Below the pieces are notes generated by a model, which was not told where the DNA came from, searched no databases, and worked only from the letters and a program-made list of their open reading frames with translations. From positions 1 to 22,972 of the forward strand of contig WFQA01000141.1 of NCBI GenBank assembly GCA_015487255.1: DNA of 22,972 nt, read 5' to 3'. A program made the position numbers and the translations under genes. Numbering within the stretch: the first letter of the stretch is position 1; each line of letters begins with the position of its first letter. The stretch is from Paracoccaceae bacterium. Lineage in GTDB: Bacteria; Pseudomonadota; Alphaproteobacteria; Rhodobacterales; Rhodobacteraceae. Below are positions 6,348-13,888 of this stretch, piece after piece.

Positions 6348-6376
6348 TTGAGAAACCATGATTCATGCTTTATCGA
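6348..6376 (+). promoter_or_regulatory. Candidate sigma-70 promoter of ctaD
   Basis: TTGAGA (6348-6353), a 17-base spacer, and TATCGA (6371-6376). The predicted transcript start near 6383 lies downstream of the in-frame ATG at 6358, which supports the internal ATG at 6445 as the real ctaD start. Confidence 0.55.
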
Positions 6377-6444
6377 ATAAGGACAGGAGTGAGGCGAGAA
6401 CCCGAACGGGATTCGCATTAACAGGGACATGTCAGGAGACAAAA

Positions 6445-8115
6445 ATGGCAAACGCAGCCACACATGGGCAGGATGAGCACAAGCGGCCGGGTTTTTTCAC
6501 CCGCTGGTTCATGTCGACCAACCATAAAGATATCGGCATTCTTTATCTGTTTACCGCGGCGATAATCGGCTTTCTCTCGGTATTGATGACCGTCTATATG
6601 CGTATGGAACTGATGAACCCCGGCGTGCAATACATGTGCACCGAAGGGGCTCGGCTTACTGCGGCGGCGGCGGGGGAATGCACCCCCAATGGCCAGCTCT
6701 GGAATGTGATAATCACCTATCACGGCATTCTGATGATGTTCTTCGTGGTGATTCCGGCGATGTTTGGCGGCTTTGGCAACTATTTCATGCCATTGATGAT
6801 CGGCGCGCCCGATATGGCCTTTCCACGACTCAACAACCTTTCTTACTGGCTCTATGTTTGTGGTGCCGCGCTTGGCATTGCCTCCTTGCTGGCACCGGGT
6901 GGCCAGGGGCAATCGGGCACCGGCGTGGGCTGGGTGCTTTACCCGCCGCTCTCGGCCATCGAGGACGGTTACGCAATGGATCTGGCGATTTTCGCGGTGC
7001 ATGTTTCCGGGGCATCCTCGATACTGGGTGCGATCAACATGATCACCACCTTCCTCAATATGCGTGCGCCGGGCATGACCCTGCACAAAACGCCGCTTTT
7101 TGCCTGGTCGATCTTCATCACCGCGTTTTTGATCCTGTTCAGCCTGCCGGTGCTCGCTGGCGCAATCACCATGCTGCTGACCGACCGCAATTTCGGCACC
7201 ACTTTCTTTGACCCCTCAGGCGGGGGTGACCCGGTGCTTTACCAGCACCTGCTCTGGTTTTTTGGCCACCCGGAAGTTTACATGATCATCGTGCCGGGTT
7301 TTGGTATTATCAGCCATGTTATTTCGACCTTCTCGAAAAAGCCGATCTTTGGCTATCTGCCGATGATCTATGCGATGGTCTCCATCGGCGTGTTGGGCTT
7401 TGTGGTCTGGGCGCACCATATGTATACGGTGGGGATGTCCACCACCCAGCAGAGCTATTTCATGCTGGCAACAATGGTGATCGCCGTGCCAACCGGGGTG
7501 AAGGTATTCAGCTGGATCGCCACGATGTGGGGCGGCTCGATCGAGTTCAAAACCCCGATGCTCTGGGCGACCGGCTTTTTGTTTCTGTTCACCGTGGGCG
7601 GGGTTACCGGGGTTGTGCTCTCGCAAGCGCCGCTTGATCGTGGCTATCATGATACCTATTATGTAGTGGCGCATTTTCATTATGTGATGAGCCTTGGGGC
7701 CGTGTTCTCGATCTTTGCCGGTATATATTACTGGATCGGCAAAATGTCGGGGCGGCAATACCCTGAATGGGCCGGCAAGACCCATTTTTGGATGATGTTT
7801 ATCGGATCCAATATCACCTTCTTCCCGCAGCACTTCCTGGGCCGCAACGGTATGCCGCGCCGCTATCTGGATTACCCCGAGCAATTTGCGCTCTGGAATT
7901 ATGTATCCTCGATCGGCGCGTTCATCTCTTTTGCTTCGTTTGTGTTCTTCATCGGGGTTATCTTTTACACCCTGCGCTGGGGCAAAAAGGTAGAGGAAAA
8001 AGCCTATTGGGGCGAGCATGCGGAGACATTGGAATGGACCCTGCCCAACCCGCCCCCCGAGCACACATTCGAGACCCTGCCCAAGCAGGCAGACTGGGAT
8101 AAAGGCACCCATTAA
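6445..8115 (+). CDS. ctaD: Cytochrome c oxidase subunit I (aa3 type)
   Basis: The catalytic heme-copper subunit that reduces oxygen and pumps protons in the inner membrane. The 556-residue product has about twelve membrane helices and all ligands: His93 and His412 for heme a, His410 for heme a3, and His275, His324 and His325 for copper B, with Tyr279 in GHPEVY as the cross-linked tyrosine. The glutamate of the D-channel region is expected in the segment before GHPEVY. ATG 6445 has an AGGAGA ribosome site eight bases upstream. An upstream in-frame ATG at 6358 lies before the predicted transcript start. Subunits II and III are not nearby, as in other alphaproteobacteria where ctaD stands apart. 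The stop overlaps the next start (TAATG), so the two are probably cotranslated. Confidence 0.97.
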   Translation: MANAATHGQDEHKRPGFFTRWFMSTNHKDIGILYLFTAAIIGFLSVLMTVYMRMELMNPGVQYMCTEGARLTAAAAGECTPNGQLWNVIITYHGILMMFFVVIPAMFGGFGNYFMPLMIGAPDMAFPRLNNLSYWLYVCGAALGIASLLAPGGQGQSGTGVGWVLYPPLSAIEDGYAMDLAIFAVHVSGASSILGAINMITTFLNMRAPGMTLHKTPLFAWSIFITAFLILFSLPVLAGAITMLLTDRNFGTTFFDPSGGGDPVLYQHLLWFFGHPEVYMIIVPGFGIISHVISTFSKKPIFGYLPMIYAMVSIGVLGFVVWAHHMYTVGMSTTQQSYFMLATMVIAVPTGVKVFSWIATMWGGSIEFKTPMLWATGFLFLFTVGGVTGVVLSQAPLDRGYHDTYYVVAHFHYVMSLGAVFSIFAGIYYWIGKMSGRQYPEWAGKTHFWMMFIGSNITFFPQHFLGRNGMPRRYLDYPEQFALWNYVSSIGAFISFASFVFFIGVIFYTLRWGKKVEEKAYWGEHAETLEWTLPNPPPEHTFETLPKQADWDKGTH

Positions 8116-8675
8116 TGCCAGCAGGCTCGGAAGATATTGGCAGGGCCGCAAATGTTGCGGCCCTTTCCTGTTTTCAACCGGTAGAGCGCAGCGACCCGCC
8201 GGTATGGAGCATCACCCTGTGGCCGCACCGCTCTTTGGGGGCAAAGGGGTTTCGCAATGTGATGTGGCTGGCCGGGGCCGGGCTGATGATTCCGGTCTTG
8301 CCGCTGTTCTTCACCCCGGCCGGGTGGGCGTTGCTGCCTTTTGCCGGCGGGGTGCTGATTTTGCTTTGGCTGGCCTTCAGGGCTAATTACCGGCACGCAC
8401 GCCTTGAAGAGCATGTGAACCTGTGGCCTGATCTGATCGCGGTAGAGCGTTATGAGCTTAACGGCGAGGTCAAACGCTGGCAGGCCAACCCTTATTGGAT
8501 GCGCAGCAGGCTTTTGGAGGAAGGCGGCCCGGTGGCCAATTATCTGACCCTGATAGGCAGCGAGCGGGAAATCGAGCTTGGTGCCTTCCTCAGCCCCGAA
8601 GAGCGAGTGAGGTTGCAGGCAGATATCGAAGCCGCAATCAGGGGGCTTGAGTGTCGACAAACGCCGAATGCTTGA
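8115..8675 (+). CDS. DUF2244 family membrane protein
   Basis: A 186-residue inner-membrane protein with two adjacent hydrophobic helices (about residues 48-66 and 69-90), flanked by WSITLWPHRSLGAKGF and by the soluble segment RANYRHARLEEHVNLWPDLI, which is the recognisable DUF2244 layout. Function is unknown in the family. Its ATG overlaps the ctaD stop by one base (TAATG), so translation is probably coupled and a role linked to the oxidase is possible. That role is inference from the overlap only. A hairpin at 8733-8752 followed by T residues may end the transcript. Confidence 0.85.
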   Translation: MPAGSEDIGRAANVAALSCFQPVERSDPPVWSITLWPHRSLGAKGFRNVMWLAGAGLMIPVLPLFFTPAGWALLPFAGGVLILLWLAFRANYRHARLEEHVNLWPDLIAVERYELNGEVKRWQANPYWMRSRLLEEGGPVANYLTLIGSEREIELGAFLSPEERVRLQADIEAAIRGLECRQTPNA

Positions 8676-8697
8676 ATCAAATATTATGGCAACTTCC

Positions 8698-8916
8698 ACC
8701 GAGCGCAGCGAGGCCACTGCCGCCGCCGGCCGGTTTTCAGCTTGCTGAAAACGTGCTTTTTCCGAGTGGGGCTTTAGCCCCGCAGAGGAAAAAGCAAAAC
8801 GGTTGAGGTGGAGCGCAGATTCGATCCTTTCACCAAATCTGGTGCCCGCCACGCGCATCGCCTTTGCTGCGCAAAGACGATACACACGTTCGGGCCATGG
8901 CCTCGCTGCGCTCGGT
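8698..8916. repeat. Inverted-repeat-bounded intergenic segment with nested hairpins
   Basis: The 377-base gap 8676-9052 contains no credible gene. The 18-base word ACCGAGCGCAGCGAGGCC at 8698-8715 recurs in perfect inverted form at 8899-8916, extended to 19 bp by a flanking A/T pair. Inside lie a hairpin GTTTTCAGC/GCTGAAAAC (8733-8752) followed by T residues, and a second, TGCTTTTTCC/GGAAAAAGCA (8754-8796), which encloses a smaller stem GGGGC/GCCCC. The first hairpin may act as a terminator of the ctaD transcript. The bounded arrangement resembles a small non-coding mobile or REP-like unit. Confidence 0.6.
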
Positions 8917-9052
8917 TGCGGCGCGTACTATATTGCGCTTGCGGCAAAGCCCCGCCCGCGCCGCAGCGCAGCCTTTGTGCCTGTTGCTGCAAAAGGGGTT
9001 TTCAACTCGTGTCTGCTCCTGTATCCCGAAACCCAGTTCCAAGGAGGCCATG

Positions 9053-9916
9053 ATGCTTTATAATTCTTCCGATGCTTGGCAAATTGCCTCCCATAAGCGG
9101 GTGGCGATGATTGGCATGTCTGGCCTTGGCAAAACCTATCTTTCCGAAATACTGCGCGCCGGGGGGGCGTGGTTTCATTATTCGGTCGATTACCGCATTG
9201 GCACCCGCTACATGGGCGAGCATATCGTAGACAATTTCAAGCGCGAGGCCATGCGCGTGCCATTTCTACGCGAGTTGCTGATGAGTGACTCGATCTATAT
9301 CGCCTCCAACATCACCTTTGAAAACCTCGCCCCGCTTTCCACCTATCTGGGCAAACCCGGCGATCCGGCCAAGGGAGGGATCGACATTGAGGAATATATC
9401 AAACGCCAGCGCCAGCACCGGCAAGCCGAGCAGATGGCGGTGCGGGATGTCGCGCTCTTTGCGCATAAGGCGCTTGATATTTACGGCTATGAGCATTTTG
9501 TCTGTGACACTTCCGGCTCGATCTGCGAAGTGGTGGAGCCGGATGACCCCAAAGATCAGGTTCTGAACGCCTTGAGCACCGCTGCCCTGCCGGTATTGAT
9601 CGAGGGTCATGCGGGCCACACCGCCGAGTTGCACGCCCGCTTTAATGCCGCGCCCAAGCCGATGTATTATCGCGAGGATTTTCTGCGCGCCAAATGGGCG
9701 GAGTATCTGGCCCTGCACGGGGTTGCCGGGCATATGGTGGACCCGGATGATTTCATCCGCTGGGGCTACAGCGAGCTGCTCGCCGCCCGCCTGCCGCGCT
9801 ATGCCGCCATTGCCAGCAACTGGGGCGTAACCGTAAGCGCTGACGAGACCGGCGATATCCGCGATGTGCAGGATTTCAACGACCTCATCGGCCAAGCCAT
9901 AGACCGGAAAAGCTGA
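9053..9916 (+). CDS. P-loop NTPase, uncharacterised, upstream of metA
   Basis: A 287-residue cytoplasmic protein with a Walker A motif GMSGLGKT (residues 21-28) right after the strand KRVAMI, so it probably binds ATP or GTP. The rest (HYSVDYRIGTRYMGEHIVDN, LSTYLGKPGDPAKGGIDIEE, YEHFVCDTSGSICEVVEPDD) is that of a conserved alphaproteobacterial ATPase with no assigned function that I know of; its kinase-like fold is a guess. A strong AGGAGG at 9042-9047 precedes two adjacent ATG codons (9050, 9053); the second has better spacing. Its stop abuts the metA start with no gap, so the two are cotranscribed. A longer open frame upstream to 8864 crosses the repeats and is not protein-like. Confidence 0.75.
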   Translation: MLYNSSDAWQIASHKRVAMIGMSGLGKTYLSEILRAGGAWFHYSVDYRIGTRYMGEHIVDNFKREAMRVPFLRELLMSDSIYIASNITFENLAPLSTYLGKPGDPAKGGIDIEEYIKRQRQHRQAEQMAVRDVALFAHKALDIYGYEHFVCDTSGSICEVVEPDDPKDQVLNALSTAALPVLIEGHAGHTAELHARFNAAPKPMYYREDFLRAKWAEYLALHGVAGHMVDPDDFIRWGYSELLAARLPRYAAIASNWGVTVSADETGDIRDVQDFNDLIGQAIDRKS

Positions 9917-10840
9917 ATGCCCATTCGTATCCCCTCCACCCTGCCCGCCTTTGAAGTTTTGCGCCATGAGGGCGTGAATGTAATGGATGAGGAAACTGCC
10001 AACCGCCAGGAGATCCGCCCGCTGCAAATCGGCCTGCTCAACCTGATGCCGCTGAAAGAGCAAACTGAAACCCAGTTCGCCCGGCTAATCGGAGCCAGCC
10101 CGATCCAGATCGAGTTAACACTGATCCGGATGACGGAGCACCAGTCCAGAAACGCCTCCGCGGCGCATATGGCCAGCTTTTACCAGTCCTTTCAGCAGAT
10201 CAAGCACCGCAAGTTTGACGGGCTGATCATCACCGGCGCGCCGATCGAGCACCTGCCGTTTGAAGAGGTATCTTACTGGGACGAAATGCAAGAGGTGATG
10301 GACTGGACCCAGAGCAACGTGCTCTCCACCTTTGGCGTGTGCTGGGGAGGCATGGCGCTGGCCTATCACCACCATAATGTGCCCAAAATCATCATGCCAC
10401 AAAAGCATTTTGGCTGTTACCGGCACAAAAACCTCGCCCCCGCCTCGCATTATCTGCGCGGGTTTTCCGATGATTTCACCGTGCCGGTCAGCCGCTGGAC
10501 CGAGCTGCGTGAGGCTGATCTGCCAGCCGGCCTTGATATCCTGATGCATTCAGACGAGGTCGGCCCCTGCCTGATCGAGGACAAGGCGCACCGCTCGCTT
10601 TATATCTTCAACCATCTGGAATATGACAGTGACACCCTGGCACAGGAATACCGGCGCGATATTGCCAAGGGGCAAAATATAGACGTGCCGCGCGATTACT
10701 TCCCCGATAACAACCCCAACCTGCCGCCGGAAAACCGCTGGCGCAGCCATGCCCACCTGCTTTACGGCAACTGGATCAACGAAATCTACCAGACCACCAA
10801 TATCGAGCTTGATAAAATTCTGGAGGGCGACTCCAAGTGA
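9917..10840 (+). CDS. metA: Homoserine O-acyltransferase MetA, predicted acetyl-CoA dependent
   Basis: Activates homoserine for methionine biosynthesis in the cytoplasm. The 307-residue protein matches MetA throughout: MPIRIPSTLPAFEVLRHEGV at the start, LNLMPLKEQTETQFARLIGA, and catalytic Cys142 in FGVCWGGMALAYHH. The HSDEVG and NHLEYD segments carry the conserved histidine and glutamate. Residue 111, in ITGAPIEHLPF, is glutamate. In characterised MetA proteins a glycine there goes with succinyl-CoA and a glutamate with acetyl-CoA, so this is predicted to be an acetyltransferase despite the usual 'succinyltransferase' label. The ATG follows the stop of the P-loop gene directly. No S-adenosylmethionine riboswitch is evident immediately upstream. 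Confidence 0.95.
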   Translation: MPIRIPSTLPAFEVLRHEGVNVMDEETANRQEIRPLQIGLLNLMPLKEQTETQFARLIGASPIQIELTLIRMTEHQSRNASAAHMASFYQSFQQIKHRKFDGLIITGAPIEHLPFEEVSYWDEMQEVMDWTQSNVLSTFGVCWGGMALAYHHHNVPKIIMPQKHFGCYRHKNLAPASHYLRGFSDDFTVPVSRWTELREADLPAGLDILMHSDEVGPCLIEDKAHRSLYIFNHLEYDSDTLAQEYRRDIAKGQNIDVPRDYFPDNNPNLPPENRWRSHAHLLYGNWINEIYQTTNIELDKILEGDSK

Positions 10841-10891
10841 GTTGATGCCCGCCGCGTGCTGGTGCAAGATGGGCCAAACAGCGAGGGTATT

Positions 10892-11776
10892 ATGATGAAA
10901 AAACCTTTTGACGGCGCGATCAGCCGCTATTTCGAGCAGGAAGCCCCGGCGGAAATTCGCGAGCGTATCCGCATCGGGGGCAAAAAGGATGTGCTCAATC
11001 CAAGCTACCCCTACCGCAAGGTGATGAAGGGCAAGGATTATCTGGCCGAATATGATGCGCTGCAAATCGAGCTGGTCAAATTGCAATCATGGGTCAAGGC
11101 CAGCGGCCAGCGCATTGCCGTGGTGTTTGAGGGGCGCGATGCCGCGGGCAAGGGTGGCAGTATCAAGCGGTTGCGTGAAAACCTCAATCCGCGCGGGGCG
11201 CGGGTGGTGGCGCTGTCCAAACCATCGGATAAAGAACGCAGCGAGTGGTATTTTCAGCGCTATATCCAGCACCTGCCCTCGGCGGGTGAAATGGTGTTTT
11301 TTGACCGCTCATGGTATAACCGCGCCGTGGTCGAAAAGGTGTTTGGCTGGTGCAGTGATGACCAGCGCGCGCGTTTTTTTCGCCAGGTGCCTAAATTCGA
11401 GGAGATGCTGGTCAATGATGATATCACCCTGATCAAGATCTGGCTCACCGTTGGCCGCTCCGAGCAATTGCGCCGGTTTTTGAGCCGCGAAAGCGACCGG
11501 CTCAAACATTGGAAACTTTCCAGGGTAGATGTAGACGGGCTTTATAAATGGGATGAATATTCAACCGCGATTGCCGAAATGTTTGCCCATAGCCACGCCA
11601 AAACCGCGCCGTGGCATGTGATCCGCGCCGACGATAAAAAGCGCGCCCGGCTCACCGCGATCAAACTGCTGCTGTCAAAATTTGATTATGACGAAAAGGA
11701 CGCGACCTCGCTGATGGGGGTGGATGAAAGTATTTGCGGCAGCCCCTCTCTGATGGGGATCGAGGCCGGTTCGTGA
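10892..11776 (+). CDS. ppk2: Polyphosphate kinase 2
   Basis: A PPK2-family enzyme that transfers phosphate between polyphosphate and nucleotides in the cytoplasm. The 294-residue single-domain product has Walker A FEGRDAAGKGG (79-89), the lid-region pattern RGARVVALSKPSDKERSEWY (101-120) and Walker B VFFDRSWYNRA (135-145), followed by KIWLTVGRSEQLRRF. The length and motifs suit the PPK2 class I type. Starts at ATG 10892 or 10895; GAGGG lies upstream, and an in-frame GTG at 10856 is less likely. It lies 51 bases after metA. Its end overlaps the TetR gene by four bases (GTGA), so the two are cotranslated. Class and preferred nucleotide are not decidable by eye. Confidence 0.93.
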   Translation: MMKKPFDGAISRYFEQEAPAEIRERIRIGGKKDVLNPSYPYRKVMKGKDYLAEYDALQIELVKLQSWVKASGQRIAVVFEGRDAAGKGGSIKRLRENLNPRGARVVALSKPSDKERSEWYFQRYIQHLPSAGEMVFFDRSWYNRAVVEKVFGWCSDDQRARFFRQVPKFEEMLVNDDITLIKIWLTVGRSEQLRRFLSRESDRLKHWKLSRVDVDGLYKWDEYSTAIAEMFAHSHAKTAPWHVIRADDKKRARLTAIKLLLSKFDYDEKDATSLMGVDESICGSPSLMGIEAGS

Positions 11777-12390
11777 GCGAGGCGCGCAAATCATACCACC
11801 ATGGCAACCTGCGCCAGGCGCTGGTTGAGGCCACGCTGAAGCTGATCACCGAGCGCGGGCCGCAGGGCTTTACCCTGGCCGAAGCCGCGCGGCAGGCCGG
11901 GGTTTCGGCCGCTGCCCCCTATCGGCATTTCAAAGGCCGCGACGAGTTGATCGCGGAGGTGGCGCGGCAGGGCTATTTGCTGTTTGGGGATCTGCTGGAG
12001 CACGCTTATAATGAGGGCAAGCCCACCCCGCTTGCGGCTTTTTCCAAGGTGGGGCGGGCTTATCTGGCCTTTGCCAAGCGCCATCCGGGGCATTATATCG
12101 CCATGTTTGAATCCGGGGTTTCTCTGACCGGCAGCACCGAGCTGGCCCATGCCAGCGCCCGGGCCATGGGGGTGATGACCCGCGCCGCCGAAAGCCTGAT
12201 GGCCCATCTGCCAGCCAGCCAGCGCCCGCCTGCGGTGATGGTCAGCCACCATATCTGGGCGATGTCGCACGGGGTGGTGGAGCTTTTCGCCCGTGGCACC
12301 CCGGGTGGCCGCGCGCCGTTTTCCCCCGAAGATCTGCTGGAAAGCGGCACAGGCATTTACCTGCGCGGGCTTGGTATCATCACCGATTAA
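11773..12390 (+). CDS. TetR/AcrR-family regulator with WHG-type C-terminal domain
   Basis: A 205-residue transcription regulator. The N-terminal TetR DNA-binding domain reads HHGNLRQALVEATLKLITER (9-28), with the helix-turn-helix in QGFTLAEAARQAGVSAAAPY (31-50) and RHFKGRDELI following. The ligand-binding half contains the HHIWAMSHGVVELFARG stretch typical of the WHG subgroup. The GTG start overlaps the ppk2 stop (GTGA); no other good start exists. The gene downstream is preceded by a 23-bp palindrome at its promoter (12437-12459) that has the size and spacing of TetR operators. This protein is the natural candidate to bind it, by inference from proximity. The ligand is unknown. Confidence 0.88.
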   Translation: MSEARKSYHHGNLRQALVEATLKLITERGPQGFTLAEAARQAGVSAAAPYRHFKGRDELIAEVARQGYLLFGDLLEHAYNEGKPTPLAAFSKVGRAYLAFAKRHPGHYIAMFESGVSLTGSTELAHASARAMGVMTRAAESLMAHLPASQRPPAVMVSHHIWAMSHGVVELFARGTPGGRAPFSPEDLLESGTGIYLRGLGIITD

Positions 12391-12408
12391 TTTTTTACCA
12401 GCCCATAC

Positions 12409-12436
12409 TTGACCTGCGCAGATTTCACCCTATCTA
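12409..12436 (+). promoter_or_regulatory. Candidate sigma-70 promoter of the DUF2852 gene
   Basis: TTGACC (12409-12414), a 16-base spacer and TATCTA (12431-12436). The predicted transcript start lies inside the palindrome that follows, so a protein bound there would block transcription. Confidence 0.55.
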
Positions 12437-12459
12437 TGTTAATGTGAATAACATTTACA
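12437..12459. promoter_or_regulatory. Palindromic operator candidate
   Basis: TGTnAATGT, five bases, ACATTnACA: a 23-bp imperfect palindrome with 16 of 18 arm positions symmetric, directly after the -10 element and just upstream of the ribosome site of the DUF2852 gene. Size and symmetry suit a TetR dimer. Confidence 0.6.
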
Positions 12460-12474
12460 TGGAAAGGACAAGAA

Positions 12475-12894
12475 ATGGACACCGCGCTGGACATCCTCAG
12501 ACAGGCGCGTGACTGGGTTGACAGTCACGGGACAAAGGGATGGATCGCAACTATGATCCTCGGATTTATCTTTGCCGGCCCGCTTGGGCTGGTGATCCTC
12601 TTTTACGCAATAGGAACCGGAAGAATGGGAAAATGTAAGAAAAACTGGCGGAACTATCACCGCAACTTCAAAAGCAGTGGCAATGAGGCCTTTGACAGCT
12701 ATCGGGATGAAACCCTGAAGCGGCTGGAAGATGAGCAATCTGCTTTTCGTAAATTCATGGGCAACCTGCGTGCTGCCAAAGACAAGGCTGAATTTGACCA
12801 GTTTATGAATGACCGCGAGGCGCAAGGCTTTGACGCACCCGAAACAGCCAAGCCGCGTGACCGCGATTTTGGCTCCGAGCCTAACCCGGCCTGA
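12475..12894 (+). CDS. DUF2852 family membrane protein
   Basis: A 139-residue protein with one long hydrophobic stretch (about 22-46, GWIATMILGFIFAGPLGLVI onward), preceded by an amphipathic N-terminus and followed by a basic segment (KCKKNWRNYHRNF) and a charged helical tail of ~90 residues. The SAFRKFMGNLRAAKDKAEFD block is the recognisable DUF2852 part, with FDQFMNDR soon after. Function is unknown. It has its own promoter with an overlapping palindrome, an AAGGA ribosome site and a strong hairpin after the stop, so it is a single-gene unit. Control by the upstream TetR-family protein is a reasonable guess. Confidence 0.82.
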   Translation: MDTALDILRQARDWVDSHGTKGWIATMILGFIFAGPLGLVILFYAIGTGRMGKCKKNWRNYHRNFKSSGNEAFDSYRDETLKRLEDEQSAFRKFMGNLRAAKDKAEFDQFMNDREAQGFDAPETAKPRDRDFGSEPNPA

Positions 12895-12900
12895 CCCCCT

Positions 12901-12926
12901 GCCCCGTGGCGGAAACGCCACGGGGC
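12901..12926 (+). terminator. Strong hairpin after the DUF2852 gene
   Basis: GCCCCGTGGCG (12901-12911) pairs perfectly with CGCCACGGGGC (12916-12926) around a GAAA loop. The T tract is weak (TTTT starts ten bases on), so termination efficiency is uncertain. Confidence 0.75.
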
Positions 12927-13005
12927 GCATTAGGCATTTTGCAAAAACCCTATTGCCCAATGGGCGCCCATATTGTTAGGCTAAACCAAGCCACGAGAAA
13001 ACGAT

Positions 13006-13821
13006 ATGCGCCACAGTCTGCTCAAACATCCACAGTTTTATGTGACCGCCCCCCAGCCCTGCCCCTATTTGCCGGATATGCTGGAGCGCAAGCTTTTCAC
13101 CACGCTTTATGAAGAAGACGGGGTGGCGCTGAATGACTCGCTCTCCACGCAGGGGTTTCGGCGCTCGCAAAATGTGATTTACCGCCCCTCCTGCCCCGAT
13201 TGCACCGCCTGTGAATCCGCCCGGGTAAAGTTGCGGGAATTCACGCCAAGCCGCTCACAAAAGCGGGTGATGAAACGCAACGCAAACCTGACCCGCAGCC
13301 TCAAAACCCCCTGGGCACGGGAGAGCCACTTTCAGCTTTTCAACCGCTACCTCAATTCGCGCCACTCCGGTGGCGGCATGGCGGGCATGGACGAGGCCGA
13401 GTTCAGCGCCATGATCGAGGAAACCCCGGTCAACACAAGGCTGGTTGAGTATTCCAGCTACCGCGACGGCAAAAGCGAGGTGGTCGCCGTGTGCCTGAGC
13501 GATGTGCTGGAGGACGGACTGTCGATGGTCTATTCCTTCTTTGAGCCGGATTTGACCAAAGACAGTATCGGCACCTATATGATTCTCGATCATATCCGGA
13601 TGGCGCAGGAAGCCGGACTGCCTTATATCTATCTTGGCTATTGGGTGCAGGGCAGCCCGAAAATGGATTACAAAGCCAATTTCCAACCGCTGGAAACCTA
13701 CCGCGACGGTAGCTGGAAACCGCTGGACCGGGAAAACCCCGGCAGCCAGCCGCACCCGCTCGACAGCCAGCCGATCTCGCGGCAGGTCGCGGCAATTCAC
13801 CTGCCCCAGATCAACGACTGA
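13006..13821 (+). CDS. bpt: Aminoacyl-tRNA protein transferase (Bpt/Ate)
   Basis: Adds leucine (or, in some alphaproteobacteria, arginine) from aminoacyl-tRNA to protein N-termini, marking them for degradation by ClpAP through the N-degron pathway. The 271-residue protein has the family layout: CPYLPDMLERKLFTTL with Cys19, then the zinc/heme-type cluster PSCPDCTACESARV (Cys63, Cys66, Cys69), then the acyltransferase-like half with SIGTYMILDHIRMAQEAGLP and YIYLGYWVQGSPKMDYKANF. Start ATG 13006 gives the usual N-terminus, though the ribosome site is weak. It converges on dctM and shares a bidirectional terminator with it. Leucyl or arginyl specificity is not decidable by eye. Confidence 0.94.
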   Translation: MRHSLLKHPQFYVTAPQPCPYLPDMLERKLFTTLYEEDGVALNDSLSTQGFRRSQNVIYRPSCPDCTACESARVKLREFTPSRSQKRVMKRNANLTRSLKTPWARESHFQLFNRYLNSRHSGGGMAGMDEAEFSAMIEETPVNTRLVEYSSYRDGKSEVVAVCLSDVLEDGLSMVYSFFEPDLTKDSIGTYMILDHIRMAQEAGLPYIYLGYWVQGSPKMDYKANFQPLETYRDGSWKPLDRENPGSQPHPLDSQPISRQVAAIHLPQIND

Positions 13822-13838
13822 AATCATAATCTGTAAAG

Positions 13839-13869
13839 AAAAAGGGCCATGCAATGCACGGCCCTTTTT
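13839..13869. terminator. Bidirectional terminator between bpt and dctM
   Basis: AAAAAGGGCC (13839-13848) pairs with GGCCCTTTTT (13860-13869) around an 11-base loop. The A run on one side and T run on the other make it functional in both directions, serving bpt (plus) and dctM (minus). Confidence 0.9.
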
Positions 13870-13888
13870 ATATGTAGCCGGGTTTGGT

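Noticed and set aside
7216..8151. 311-codon open frame opposite ctaD
   Set aside because: Antisense shadow of the oxidase gene; His- and Arg-rich, no ribosome site, no family features.
8864..9049. N-terminal extension of the P-loop protein
   Set aside because: It crosses the inverted repeat and low-complexity sequence, and a strong AGGAGG sits right before the ATG pair at 9050/9053.
8676..9052. SAM-II type riboswitch for the metA operon
   Set aside because: Searched by eye because metA genes of alphaproteobacteria often carry one. I found no matching conserved core; the region holds other hairpins.
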